Positions 1 to 5,784 of a stretch of DNA of 6,852 nucleotides are shown piece by piece (the first letter of the stretch is position 1; each line of letters begins with the position of its first letter). The stretch covers positions 1-6,852 of the forward strand of contig JAUZEM010000304.1 in the NCBI GenBank assembly GCA_030839005.1, read 5' to 3'. The notes beneath the pieces were generated by a model. It did no database searches, was not told the DNA's origin, and was given only the letters and a program-made list of their open reading frames with translations. Origin of the DNA: Actinomycetota bacterium (GTDB lineage: Bacteria; Actinomycetota; Acidimicrobiia; IMCC26256; PALSA-610). The position numbers and the translations under genes are program-made.

Positions 1-416
1 AACCCGGTGAGCAACTGCTCACGGTCGCCCGGGCGAGCTTCCGAGGCGCCGCCGCCGTGAGCGTGCGGGCGACGTTCGCGCTCGGATCGGGTCGCATGCG
101 CCTGCGCGCCTTCGACGTTTGGCACGACGCGGCGATCGCGTCGGGCTTCCCGCTCGTACCTCCCGACATGGTCGTCGCCGCGACCGACCAGCGCGTCTTG
201 TTCGGCAAGCCGACGTTCTGGGGCCGCACGCCGTCGCGCTACTCGGGCGCGGTAGATCTCGGGCAGCTCGCACAGATCGTCGCCGTACGTCACGGCATCG
301 TCACCGGAGTCGCGTTCGCGTTCACCGACGGCGGGATCGTCGAGATCGAGGCCTTACGCGGCCGACAACTGCGACGGCTGGCGCTCGTCGTCGACGAGCT
401 GCTCGCGCGCAAGTAG
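1..416 (+). CDS. Small protein, possible bacterial PH-like fold; 5' end missing
   Basis: The frame is open to the left edge of the window (first full codon at base 3) and ends at TAG 414-416, giving 137 visible residues, so the true start lies outside. A GTG at 57 is only an internal possibility. The visible part begins PGEQLLTVARASFRG, followed by a segment with FPLVPPDMVVAATDQRVLFG, then a hydrophobic strand-rich stretch ending in EALRGRQLRRLALVVDELL. The pattern 'GEq-ll...VaaTDqRvl.g...' followed by alternating hydrophobic strands and a C-terminal helix resembles small actinobacterial proteins with a PH-like or GRAM-like beta barrel. That assignment is inference from pattern, not from a catalytic motif. 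No signal peptide or membrane segment is visible in the remaining part. It is separated from the next gene by a 91-base region with a promoter of its own, so it is probably not part of the downstream operon. Real gene: fairly sure. Function: unknown. Confidence 0.7.
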   Translation, partial: PGEQLLTVARASFRGAAAVSVRATFALGSGRMRLRAFDVWHDAAIASGFPLVPPDMVVAATDQRVLFGKPTFWGRTPSRYSGAVDLGQLAQIVAVRHGIVTGVAFAFTDGGIVEIEALRGRQLRRLALVVDELLARK

Positions 417-421
417 CCCAC

Positions 422-440
422 CCAACAAACAGTTCGGCGC
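422..440. promoter_or_regulatory. Distal, imperfect copy of the dyad motif (candidate operator)
   Basis: This site carries AAACAGTTCGGCG at 427-439, which matches AAACAGTTTGGCG at 471-483 in 12 of 13 positions. The two centres (431 and 475) lie 44 bases apart, close to four helical turns, so one protein could contact both sites on the same DNA face. Its own dyad is imperfect, and the similarity to the proximal site is the main support. It lies just after the stop of the preceding gene. Confidence 0.4.
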
Positions 441-465
441 GAAAACGGTCCTGGGCGCGGGTTTT

Positions 466-484
466 CCGCCAAACAGTTTGGCGG
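466..484. promoter_or_regulatory. Perfect 19-base palindrome, candidate operator
   Basis: CCGCCAAACAGTTTGGCGG is a perfect inverted repeat with 9-base arms around a central A at 475. It lies immediately upstream of the predicted -10 box at 495-500 and covers the place where a -35 element would be. A dimeric repressor bound here would block the oxidoreductase promoter. Size and symmetry would suit a TetR- or MarR-type regulator, but no regulator gene is visible nearby and the family is not determined. Confidence 0.5.
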
Positions 485-493
485 GGAATCGGG

Positions 494-508
494 ATAGCGT
501 CCCGGGCA
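494..508 (+). promoter_or_regulatory. Predicted leaderless promoter (-10 box TAGCGT)
   Basis: TAGCGT at 495-500 fits the actinobacterial TAnnnT -10 pattern. Exactly seven bases separate it from the ATG at 508, so transcription would start at or next to the start codon. There is no Shine-Dalgarno sequence before this ATG, which agrees with leaderless translation. No convincing -35 hexamer is seen, and the place for it is occupied by the palindrome at 466-484. Confidence 0.5.
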
Positions 509-1452
509 TGACGACATTCGGTTTTCAGATCCCGGGATTCCGCCACGCGGGCGCGCCCGACGTCGAGATGTTCGACCGGACGCTCGCGAACGCGCTCGCG
601 GCCGAAGAGGGCGGCTTCTCGTCGGTGTGGGTCATGGATCATTTCTGGCAATTGCCCGCGCTCGGTGGTCCCGACGAACCGATCCTCGAGGCGTACACGC
701 TGCTCGGGGCGTTGGCGGCGCGTACCGATCGGGTGCAACTCGGGACGCTCGTCACCGGAGTGACCTACCGCAATCCGGCGATGCTCGCGAAGATGGTGAC
801 GACACTCGACGTGGTCTCGCGCGGACGGGCAATCCTCGGGATCGGCGCCGCGTGGTACGACGTCGAGCACGCCGGCTACGGCTTTGCGTTCCCCACTGCG
901 CGCGAGCGCCTCGATCGACTCGAGGAGGCGGTCCAGATCTGCCGAGCGATGTTCCGCGACGAACGGCCGTCCTTCAAGGGTCGCTACTACGAGACGGATG
1001 ACGCCCGAAACGTTCCCAAGCCGGTGCAAACCGGCGGGCCGCCGATCATGATCGGCGGAGGCGGCGAGAAGCGCACGCTGCGGCTCGTTGCGCAGTACGC
1101 CGACATGTGCAACGTGAGCGGTGGCCCGGAGACGGTGCGCCACAAGCTCGACGTGATGCGCGCGCATTGCGCCGATGTCGGGCGCGATCCGTCGGAGATC
1201 ATGACGACACGCCTCGGGACGCTCGTCCTCACCGAGGACGCCGACGAGACGGGCCGCGTGCGCGGGTTCCTCTCGGGACTTGCCGGGGACCAGTTCGCGG
1301 AGCAATTCACTGTCGGCGAGGCCGACGCGGTGTTGCACGAGGTCGAGGCAATGCTCGCGGCAGGGATCGACTGCCCGATCTTCAACATGCCCCTGTCCGA
1401 TCCCGAAACCGTCGCGAAGGCCGGCGCGCTGCTCATGAAGAACTTCGCGTAG
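508..1452 (+). CDS. LLM-class (luciferase-like) oxidoreductase, probably F420-dependent
   Basis: A 314-residue protein of the bacterial luciferase-like monooxygenase/F420-dependent oxidoreductase fold, a single TIM barrel acting in the cytoplasm. Family hallmarks in order are GFSSVWVMDHFW (36-47), EAYTLLGALAARTDRVQLG (61-79), TGVTYRNPAMLAKMVTTLD (83-101), GRAILGIGAAWYDVEHAGYG (106-125), ERLDRLEEAVQI (133-144), the GRYY strand (158-161), PKPVQ (170-174) and PPIMIGGGGEKRTLRLVAQYAD (178-199). This order closely resembles the TIGR03560-type LLM class F420-dependent oxidoreductases. The cofactor could be F420 or FMN, and the sequence alone does not decide. The substrate is unknown. The ATG at 508 is preferred over an in-frame TTG at 478, because the family N-terminus begins at TFGFQIPG and because 508 fits the leaderless promoter. 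It is the first gene of the three-gene cluster and is probably regulated by the upstream palindrome. Confidence 0.9.
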   Translation: MTTFGFQIPGFRHAGAPDVEMFDRTLANALAAEEGGFSSVWVMDHFWQLPALGGPDEPILEAYTLLGALAARTDRVQLGTLVTGVTYRNPAMLAKMVTTLDVVSRGRAILGIGAAWYDVEHAGYGFAFPTARERLDRLEEAVQICRAMFRDERPSFKGRYYETDDARNVPKPVQTGGPPIMIGGGGEKRTLRLVAQYADMCNVSGGPETVRHKLDVMRAHCADVGRDPSEIMTTRLGTLVLTEDADETGRVRGFLSGLAGDQFAEQFTVGEADAVLHEVEAMLAAGIDCPIFNMPLSDPETVAKAGALLMKNFA

Positions 1453-1463
1453 CCTGCTCGCTC

Positions 1464-2321
1464 GTGAGCCTCGCGGAGCGTCTCGGCTACCCGCCCGATG
1501 CGAAGCTGCTGATCGTCAACTGTGACGACCTCGGGTCGTCGCGGTCTGCCAACGTCGCGGTGTACGAAGCGCTCCGGGACGGCGTCGCCACCAGCGCGAC
1601 ACTGATGGTTCCGTGCCCATGGGCGCGAGACGCCGCCGCGATGTATCGGGGCGAGGACGTCGGAGTGCACCTCACCTTGAACTCGGAGTGGGAGACCTAT
1701 CGCTGGGGGCCGATCACCCACTCCCCGAGCCTGCTCGACGGCGACGGTGGCTTCCCGCGCACCGTCGAGGACGTGTGGGATCACGCTGACCTCGACGAGG
1801 TGCGCAAGGAGTGCCGGGCCCAGCTCGAACGGGCGAGCTATTGGGGCTTCGACGTCTCGCACATCGATTCGCACATGGGAACGATGCAGCTGCGCGCCGA
1901 GTTCTTCGACGTGTATCTGGAGATGGCCGTCGACTTCCGACTCCCCCTGCGGATGGCCGGAGCGAGCGCGGAACGGCTGATCGGCTTTCCGTACCGGCGA
2001 CTGGCCGACGAGGAAGGCGTCGTGTTCCCGGATCATTTCGTCTACACGAGCGTCGGCTCGCGGCGCGGCATCGAGAAGGCGCTGTTCGACCTCGCGCCGG
2101 GCGTCACGGAGGTTTACCTGCACCCGGGCATCGACACCGATGAGCTGCGGGCGTCGCATCCCGACTGGGCGAATCGAGTCGAGGATCATGCATACCTGAC
2201 CCGCGATCCGTCGCTTCGCGACTTGATCGATCGGGCCGGCGTCACGCTGCTCGGTTACCGGGCTCTGCGCGAGCTGCAACGGTCTTCAGCGCAACGGTCT
2301 TCAGCGCAACGCGAGTTGTGA
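1464..2321 (+). CDS. YdjC/ChbG-family carbohydrate deacetylase
   Basis: A 285-residue protein with the metal-dependent deacetylase signature of the YdjC/ChbG family. NCDDLG at 19-24 supplies the catalytic/metal Asp residues, HLTLN at 69-73 and HIDSHMG at 133-139 carry the conserved histidines, and YLHPG at 219-223 is near the end of the barrel. Length is normal for the family. Known members remove an acetyl group from N-acetylated sugars such as chitooligosaccharides. The exact substrate here is unknown, and no chitobiose transport or hydrolase gene is in view. The GTG start lies 11 bases after the oxidoreductase stop and just before the conserved KLLIVNCDDLG strand. No strong Shine-Dalgarno is seen, so translation is probably coupled. 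The frame is open upstream inside the previous gene, but that extension is a shadow. The C-terminus holds an in-frame repeat (QRSSA twice), and the stop overlaps the next start. Confidence 0.85.
   Translation: MSLAERLGYPPDAKLLIVNCDDLGSSRSANVAVYEALRDGVATSATLMVPCPWARDAAAMYRGEDVGVHLTLNSEWETYRWGPITHSPSLLDGDGGFPRTVEDVWDHADLDEVRKECRAQLERASYWGFDVSHIDSHMGTMQLRAEFFDVYLEMAVDFRLPLRMAGASAERLIGFPYRRLADEEGVVFPDHFVYTSVGSRRGIEKALFDLAPGVTEVYLHPGIDTDELRASHPDWANRVEDHAYLTRDPSLRDLIDRAGVTLLGYRALRELQRSSAQRSSAQREL
2276..2310 (+). repeat. 15-base tandem repeat at the 3' end of the deacetylase gene
   Basis: The unit GCAACGGTCTTCAGC occurs at 2276-2290 and 2291-2305, followed by a partial third copy (GCAAC, 2306-2310). 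Because the unit is five codons, the frame is kept and the protein gains two QRSSA units before the final QREL. The repeat ends eight bases before the next gene's start, so a change in copy number would alter the deacetylase tail without breaking the coupled start. Confidence 0.85.
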
Positions 2322-3124
2322 GCACGACTCCCGGCGCGCTCGCCGCGTTGTGCGAAGCCGCGATGCCGCAGGAGCGTCTGAACGCCGACGAGCTCGCGTA
2401 CCTCTGTTTCGCCGAACACGACGAGGTTCTCGGCGACGAGCGCGCGTCGGCGGTACTGCAGACGCAACGCTTCGGCGATCGACTCGCAGCGTGGCTCACG
2501 CTGGTGGTCGTGCATCCGGCCGAGCAGAGCCGCGGCCGCGGCAAGGAGTTGGTGCACGCGGTCGCCGACCGTGCTCGCGAGCTCGGCGCGCGTGAGCTGC
2601 TCCTTGCGAGCGCCGTTCCTCGGTATCTCTGGCCGGGCGTCGACGTATACAACACCCGCGCCGGAATGTTGCTCGAGGCGTGCGGTTTCGAACGCGACTG
2701 GGTCGGTACCAACATGGCCATCGACACGGCGTTCCGGCAGCCGCCACCGAAGGGCGTCGCGGTAGAGCGCGAGACCGGCGACGCCGCCCATGAGCTCGCG
2801 GCGCGCGCCTACCCGTACTGGGTTCCCGAGCTCGACCGCGCGACCATGCTCGGCACCGCGTTCGCCGCCCGCGACGCGCAGGGCGCGACGATCGGCTTCG
2901 GGTGTCACTCGGTCAACCGCTCCGGTTGGATCGGTCCCATGGCAACCGATCCGACACTGCAGCACGGGGGCGTCGGATCCGCGGTTGTCGCGGCGCTGTG
3001 CGCCGACCTCGGAGCGCGGGGCTGCGCGACCGGCGAGATCGCGTGGGTGAGCAATCTCCGCTTCTACGGCAAGTGCGGCGCGCGAGTTTCCCGAGTGTTC
3101 CTCGGCGGCAAGCTCGTGCTCTGA
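2318..3124 (+). CDS. Tandem-domain GNAT N-acetyltransferase
   Basis: A 268-residue cytoplasmic protein with two GNAT domains. The N-terminal domain has the acetyl-CoA loop in VVHPAEQSRGRG (64-75), then RYLWPGVD (102-109), which resembles the Y-x-(W/F)-PG pattern I associate with two-domain GNATs, then NTRAGMLLEACGF (112-124). The C-terminal domain has its own motif A in DPTLQHGGVGSAVV (211-224) and the typical N..FYGKCG pattern at 246-254. Both pyrophosphate loops look intact (Q/R-x-x-G-x-G type: SRGRG and HGGVG), so neither domain is obviously dead. The substrate is not determinable from sequence. The layout is like mycothiol synthase, but I see nothing that assigns it to that enzyme. GTG 2318 overlaps the deacetylase stop (GTGA), showing translational coupling. 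An internal ATG at 2363 would remove part of the first domain. Neighbouring a deacetylase suggests work on the same amine, which is inference. Confidence 0.85.
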   Translation: MSTTPGALAALCEAAMPQERLNADELAYLCFAEHDEVLGDERASAVLQTQRFGDRLAAWLTLVVVHPAEQSRGRGKELVHAVADRARELGARELLLASAVPRYLWPGVDVYNTRAGMLLEACGFERDWVGTNMAIDTAFRQPPPKGVAVERETGDAAHELAARAYPYWVPELDRATMLGTAFAARDAQGATIGFGCHSVNRSGWIGPMATDPTLQHGGVGSAVVAALCADLGARGCATGEIAWVSNLRFYGKCGARVSRVFLGGKLVL

Positions 3125-3128
3125 CCGC

Positions 3129-3134
3129 TAACAT
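3129..3134 (+). promoter_or_regulatory. Weak -10-like box before the deaminase leader
   Basis: TAACAT matches the -10 consensus at the key T-A...A-T positions and lies five bases after the acetyltransferase stop, about 90 bases before the deaminase ATG. A TGACGTCA palindrome follows directly at 3137-3144. No clear -35 hexamer is visible. It would give the deaminase gene its own transcript with a structured leader. Confidence 0.25.
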
Positions 3135-3163
3135 CCTGACGTCACGAGCTGACCAGAAGGGCA

Positions 3164-3177
3164 GGGCCTGAAGGCCC
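3164..3177 (+). other. Hairpin in the leader before the deaminase gene
   Basis: GGGCC (3164-3168) and GGCCC (3173-3177) form a 5-base GC stem closed by a TGAA loop. There is no T tract after it, so it is a poor intrinsic terminator. It may be a 3' end for the upstream operon or a structured part of the deaminase leader. I could not match the 98-base leader to any riboswitch class. Confidence 0.35.
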
Positions 3178-3211
3178 CGGTTCGCGGCGAAGGCATCGCT
3201 TTCGACGCGCC

Positions 3212-3217
3212 AAGGAG
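3212..3217 (+). promoter_or_regulatory. Ribosome binding site AAGGAG
   Basis: AAGGAG with a five-base spacer precedes the ATG at 3223 and fixes the deaminase start. It is the only strong Shine-Dalgarno sequence before a gene in this window, in contrast with the leaderless or coupled starts of the other genes. Confidence 0.8.
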
Positions 3218-3222
3218 CCGGC

Positions 3223-4224
3223 ATGCCCGTTGCACCGACACCGAAGATCGAGCTTCACGTTCACCTCGAGGGCGCGGTGCGACCCGCGGCGCTCCTCGAC
3301 ATCGCCGACCGCAACGGGCTCACGCTGCCCGCGCACGGCGTCGACGAGCTGGTGGAGCTGTACCGCTTCCGCGACTTCGACCACTTCATCGAGCTCTGGA
3401 TGATGACGACGCACGTCATCCGCACCGAGGTCGACTTCCGCCAGGTCGTGGTGTCGTACGCGCACGAGGCGGCGGCACACGGAGCGGTGTACATCGAGGG
3501 CATCTTCACCCCCGCCGAACGGGTGCTCGGCGGCGCGTCGTGGGACGAAGTCTTCTCCGGGTTCTGCGACGGAGCGGAAGAAGCGAAGGAGACGACCGGT
3601 GTCGAGGTACGCCTCACGCCCGACATCCCGCGCGGCTTCCCCGTCGACGCCGCGCTCGAGACGGTGCGCTATGCGGTCAAGTACCGCGACCGCGGGGTCG
3701 TCGGCCTCGGTCTCGGCGGACGGGAGTCGGGATTCCCGCCCGAGCCGTTTGCGCCGGCGTTTCGCGTCGCCAAGGACGGCGGCCTCGGTTCGGTGCCGCA
3801 CGCGGGAGAGACCGAGGGCGTCGCGTCGATCCGTGGCGCGCTCGATGCGCTCGGCGCCGACCGGCTCCGGCACGGCATCCGCGCGGTCGACGACCCAGCT
3901 CTCCTCGACGAGCTCGCTTCGCGCGGAATCGTATGTGACGTGTGCCCCGTATCGAATCTTCGTACGCGTGCGATCGACGCGCTCGAGCGCCATCCTCTCC
4001 CCACGATGCTCGAGGCCGGGGTGCCGTGCACGATCAGCACCGACGATCCCGCGATGTTCGACACCGACCTTTCCCGCGACTACGACATCGCGGCCCGGCT
4101 CGGATTGTCGGCCCGCGAGGCGTACCGGGCGGGCCTTCTCGGTGCGCTCTGCGACGACGAGACGTTGCGCTCGCTCGAGACCATCGCGGCCGGCTTCGCG
4201 TGGCCGGATTCCGCTCCTGGATAG
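3223..4224 (+). CDS. Adenosine deaminase-family (ADA/COG1816) purine deaminase
   Basis: A 333-residue cytoplasmic amidohydrolase with a complete zinc active site: KIELHVHLEG with H12 and H14, GLGLGGRES at 161-169, HAGE at 193-196 (zinc His and catalytic Glu), RHGI at 216-219 (catalytic His), CPVSN at 241-245 and STDDP at 272-276 (zinc Asp and its neighbour). Length is typical for the family. The expected reaction is hydrolytic removal of the 6-amino group of adenosine or a related compound with release of ammonia. The residue after HxHL is Glu, whereas classical adenosine deaminases have Asp, which contacts the ribose 5'-hydroxyl. Adenine deaminases carry Glu here. Adenine or the menaquinone precursor aminodeoxyfutalosine are therefore real alternatives to adenosine. 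The start is fixed by AAGGAG at 3212-3217. A hairpin follows the stop, so it may be monocistronic. Confidence 0.9.
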   Translation: MPVAPTPKIELHVHLEGAVRPAALLDIADRNGLTLPAHGVDELVELYRFRDFDHFIELWMMTTHVIRTEVDFRQVVVSYAHEAAAHGAVYIEGIFTPAERVLGGASWDEVFSGFCDGAEEAKETTGVEVRLTPDIPRGFPVDAALETVRYAVKYRDRGVVGLGLGGRESGFPPEPFAPAFRVAKDGGLGSVPHAGETEGVASIRGALDALGADRLRHGIRAVDDPALLDELASRGIVCDVCPVSNLRTRAIDALERHPLPTMLEAGVPCTISTDDPAMFDTDLSRDYDIAARLGLSAREAYRAGLLGALCDDETLRSLETIAAGFAWPDSAPG

Positions 4225-4228
4225 CGTG

Positions 4229-4248
4229 CGACGCAAGCGCGTGCGTCG
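4229..4248 (+). terminator. 7-base hairpin after the deaminase gene, possible terminator
   Basis: CGACGCA (4229-4235) and TGCGTCG (4242-4248) are perfectly complementary around a six-base loop (AGCGCG), four bases after the deaminase stop. There is no T tract, as is common in high-GC actinobacteria, so its ability to terminate is uncertain. Confidence 0.45.
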
Positions 4249-4272
4249 TCGAGTTCGGTCAGAATCGAGTTG

Positions 4273-5037
4273 ATGGCGTCGTCGTCGGCCGAGCAGCTAC
4301 TTCAGCAAGCACTCGAAATCCCGTTTCGCGGCTGGGACTTCTCCGTGCTCGGCGATCGTCTCGTGCTCGAGCCGCCGCCGTGGTCGTTCGAACAAATCGT
4401 CGACGACGCTGCCTTCCGAGCGGCGTCCATGCTCGACATGGGCACCGGAGGTGGCGAGTGGCTGAGCAACCGGCGCCACGCCGTGCGCACCGTTGCCACC
4501 GAGAGCTGGCCTCCGAATGTCCCCATCGCCGCTGCTCGACTCGGACCTCTCGGCGTCGCAGTGGTGCAGGACGAAGGCGCGATCGACAACGCCGATCAGA
4601 CGACCCGCGGCCCCCGCGGTCGGCTCCCTTTCCGCGACGCGGCGTTCGACCTCGTCACAAGCCGCCATGAATCCTTCGTGGCGGTCGAAGTCCGCCGAGT
4701 GCTGCGTCCGGGCGGCGTATTCGTCACCCAACAGGCCGCTTCGGGCGCGCGGCGCTTCCACGAGCTCCTCGGACTCGACCCACCCGCTGACGACGACTTC
4801 CACATCGAGCTCGCGGTCGAACAACTCCAGCACGCCGGGCTGCACGTCCGACAATCGGCTGTCGGCGCCGCCACCACGGTATTTGCCGACATCGGCGCGC
4901 TCGCGTGGTACCTCAGCAACGTGAAGTGGGGTGTCCGCGACTTTTCGATAGATCGTCACCGGGACGCGCTGCTGCGCCTGCACGGCGGCCCCATCCGGGT
5001 CGCCTCCGAGCGGTTCTGGATCGAAGCACGCCCGTAG
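4273..5037 (+). CDS. Class I SAM-dependent methyltransferase (RHES-type)
   Basis: A 254-residue Rossmann-fold methyltransferase. Motif I is LDMGTGGGEWL (54-64), the acidic residue after strand 2 is E77 in VATESWPPNV, the motif around 118-134 is LPFRDAAFDLVTSRHES, and the post-motif strand is VLRPGGVFVTQQ (143-154). The N-terminal segment GWDFSVLGDRLVLEPPPW and the RHES motif mark a family of small methyltransferases of unknown substrate. ATG 4273 is preferred. A TTG at 4270 directly before it would add only one residue. CAGAAT at 4260-4265 lies seven bases before the ATG, the same spacing as the leaderless promoter at 508, so this gene may also be leaderless, though the box is weak. The gap from the deaminase holds a hairpin, so it is probably a separate transcript. 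The acceptor substrate cannot be read from sequence. Confidence 0.85.
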   Translation: MASSSAEQLLQQALEIPFRGWDFSVLGDRLVLEPPPWSFEQIVDDAAFRAASMLDMGTGGGEWLSNRRHAVRTVATESWPPNVPIAAARLGPLGVAVVQDEGAIDNADQTTRGPRGRLPFRDAAFDLVTSRHESFVAVEVRRVLRPGGVFVTQQAASGARRFHELLGLDPPADDDFHIELAVEQLQHAGLHVRQSAVGAATTVFADIGALAWYLSNVKWGVRDFSIDRHRDALLRLHGGPIRVASERFWIEARP

Positions 5038-5039
5038 GC

Positions 5040-5066
5040 CTCGGCGCTCGCACGACGACTGCCGAG
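5040..5066 (+). other. Stem-loop between the two methyltransferase genes
   Basis: CTCGGC (5040-5045) and GCCGAG (5061-5066) pair perfectly over a 15-base loop, three bases after the first methyltransferase stop. No T tract follows. A CATTAT box at 5072-5077 could be a weak -10 for the next gene. Both are low-confidence signals. Confidence 0.3.
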
Positions 5067-5115
5067 CGGGCCATTATGAGCGCCCTGGATGGACGGCATT
5101 CGCGAGTGAGCGCAC

Positions 5116-5724
5116 GTGGCTGAGCAGGACGACATCACGCTCGCCACCTATGAGCTCGCCGCGCAACGGTACCGGGACCGCAGCGCGCCGCCGGGACAGT
5201 CGTTGCTCGCATTTCTCGACTGTGTCGCGCAGCTGGTCGGATCCGGGGAGATCCTGGAACTCGGCAGCGGTCCTGGTCGGGAAGCGCTGTACCTCGAGCG
5301 CCGCGGACTTCGCGTCATCCGGACAGACGCGACGCGGGCGTTCATAGAGATGATGCGAGAGGACGGCTTCGATGCCCGTCTGCTCGATGTCCGAACGGGC
5401 GAGCTCGGCGGACCGTATGCCGCGATCTTCGCCCACGCGGTCCTACTGCATCTGACCCGCCCTGAGTTCAGCGACGCGCTGGCGAGAGCCCGGCGCGCCG
5501 TCGTCGACGGCGGCCTGCTGGCCTTCACTCTGAAGGAGGGCGACGGCGACGCGTGGAGCAATGCCAAGCTCGACCTACCGCGTCACTTCACCTATTGGCG
5601 CGAACCGGCAGTGCGCACCGTGCTCGATGTCACGGCTTGGCACTTGGAATCCATCGATCACGTCGAAGGTCGCACCGAACCGTGGCTCCACGTGATCGCG
5701 CGCGCGGTGACTGATCCGGCGTAG
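5116..5724 (+). CDS. Class I SAM-dependent methyltransferase (type 11/12-like)
   Basis: A 202-residue cytoplasmic methyltransferase, near the minimal size for the fold. TYELAAQRYRDRSAPPG (11-27) is the usual N-terminal helix, motif I is ILELGSGPGREA (46-57), the strand-2 acidic residue is D71 in RVIRTDATRAFIEMM, motif IV is YAAIFAHAVLLHL (101-113), and AVVDGGLLAFTLKEGDG (128-144) is the glycine-rich turn and strand. RHFTYWRE (156-163) is a conserved tail motif of this group. The substrate is unknown. The GTG at 5116 is chosen because the family N-terminus begins shortly after it and no in-frame upstream start fits better. There is no good Shine-Dalgarno. It lies 78 bases after the first methyltransferase. 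The two are not close sequence duplicates: motif I, the N-terminus and the C-terminal half all differ. Confidence 0.85.
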   Translation: MAEQDDITLATYELAAQRYRDRSAPPGQSLLAFLDCVAQLVGSGEILELGSGPGREALYLERRGLRVIRTDATRAFIEMMREDGFDARLLDVRTGELGGPYAAIFAHAVLLHLTRPEFSDALARARRAVVDGGLLAFTLKEGDGDAWSNAKLDLPRHFTYWREPAVRTVLDVTAWHLESIDHVEGRTEPWLHVIARAVTDPA

Positions 5725-5784
5725 CGAAGATACGGCCGAAATCTGCGATTGGCGTGTCGGACGGCAAGCGCGAAGCTGACCGGC

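Noticed and set aside
478..507. Earlier TTG start for the oxidoreductase
   Set aside because: It would begin inside the palindrome, add ten residues without family support and ignore the -10/ATG spacing at 508.
322..1338. Long minus-strand open frame (338 codons) opposite the oxidoreductase
   Set aside because: The plus strand has a complete, well-motifed LLM protein here. The antisense product is rich in Arg, His and Ala with no recognisable domain, as expected from a GC-rich shadow frame.
1107..1463. N-terminal extension of the deacetylase frame into the oxidoreductase gene
   Set aside because: The frame is open by chance. The extra residues are Arg-rich and the deacetylase family begins at about the GTG at 1464.
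987..2279. Long minus-strand open frame (430 codons) across two genes
   Set aside because: It lies antisense to the oxidoreductase and deacetylase, crosses their boundary and resembles no family.
3142..4236. Minus-strand open frame (364 codons) opposite the deaminase
   Set aside because: It mirrors the deaminase gene, whose zinc and catalytic motifs are all present. Composition is that of a shadow.
5076..5123. 15-codon reading frame before the second methyltransferase, as a leader peptide
   Set aside because: No Shine-Dalgarno, no regulatory codon run and no attenuator-like structure.
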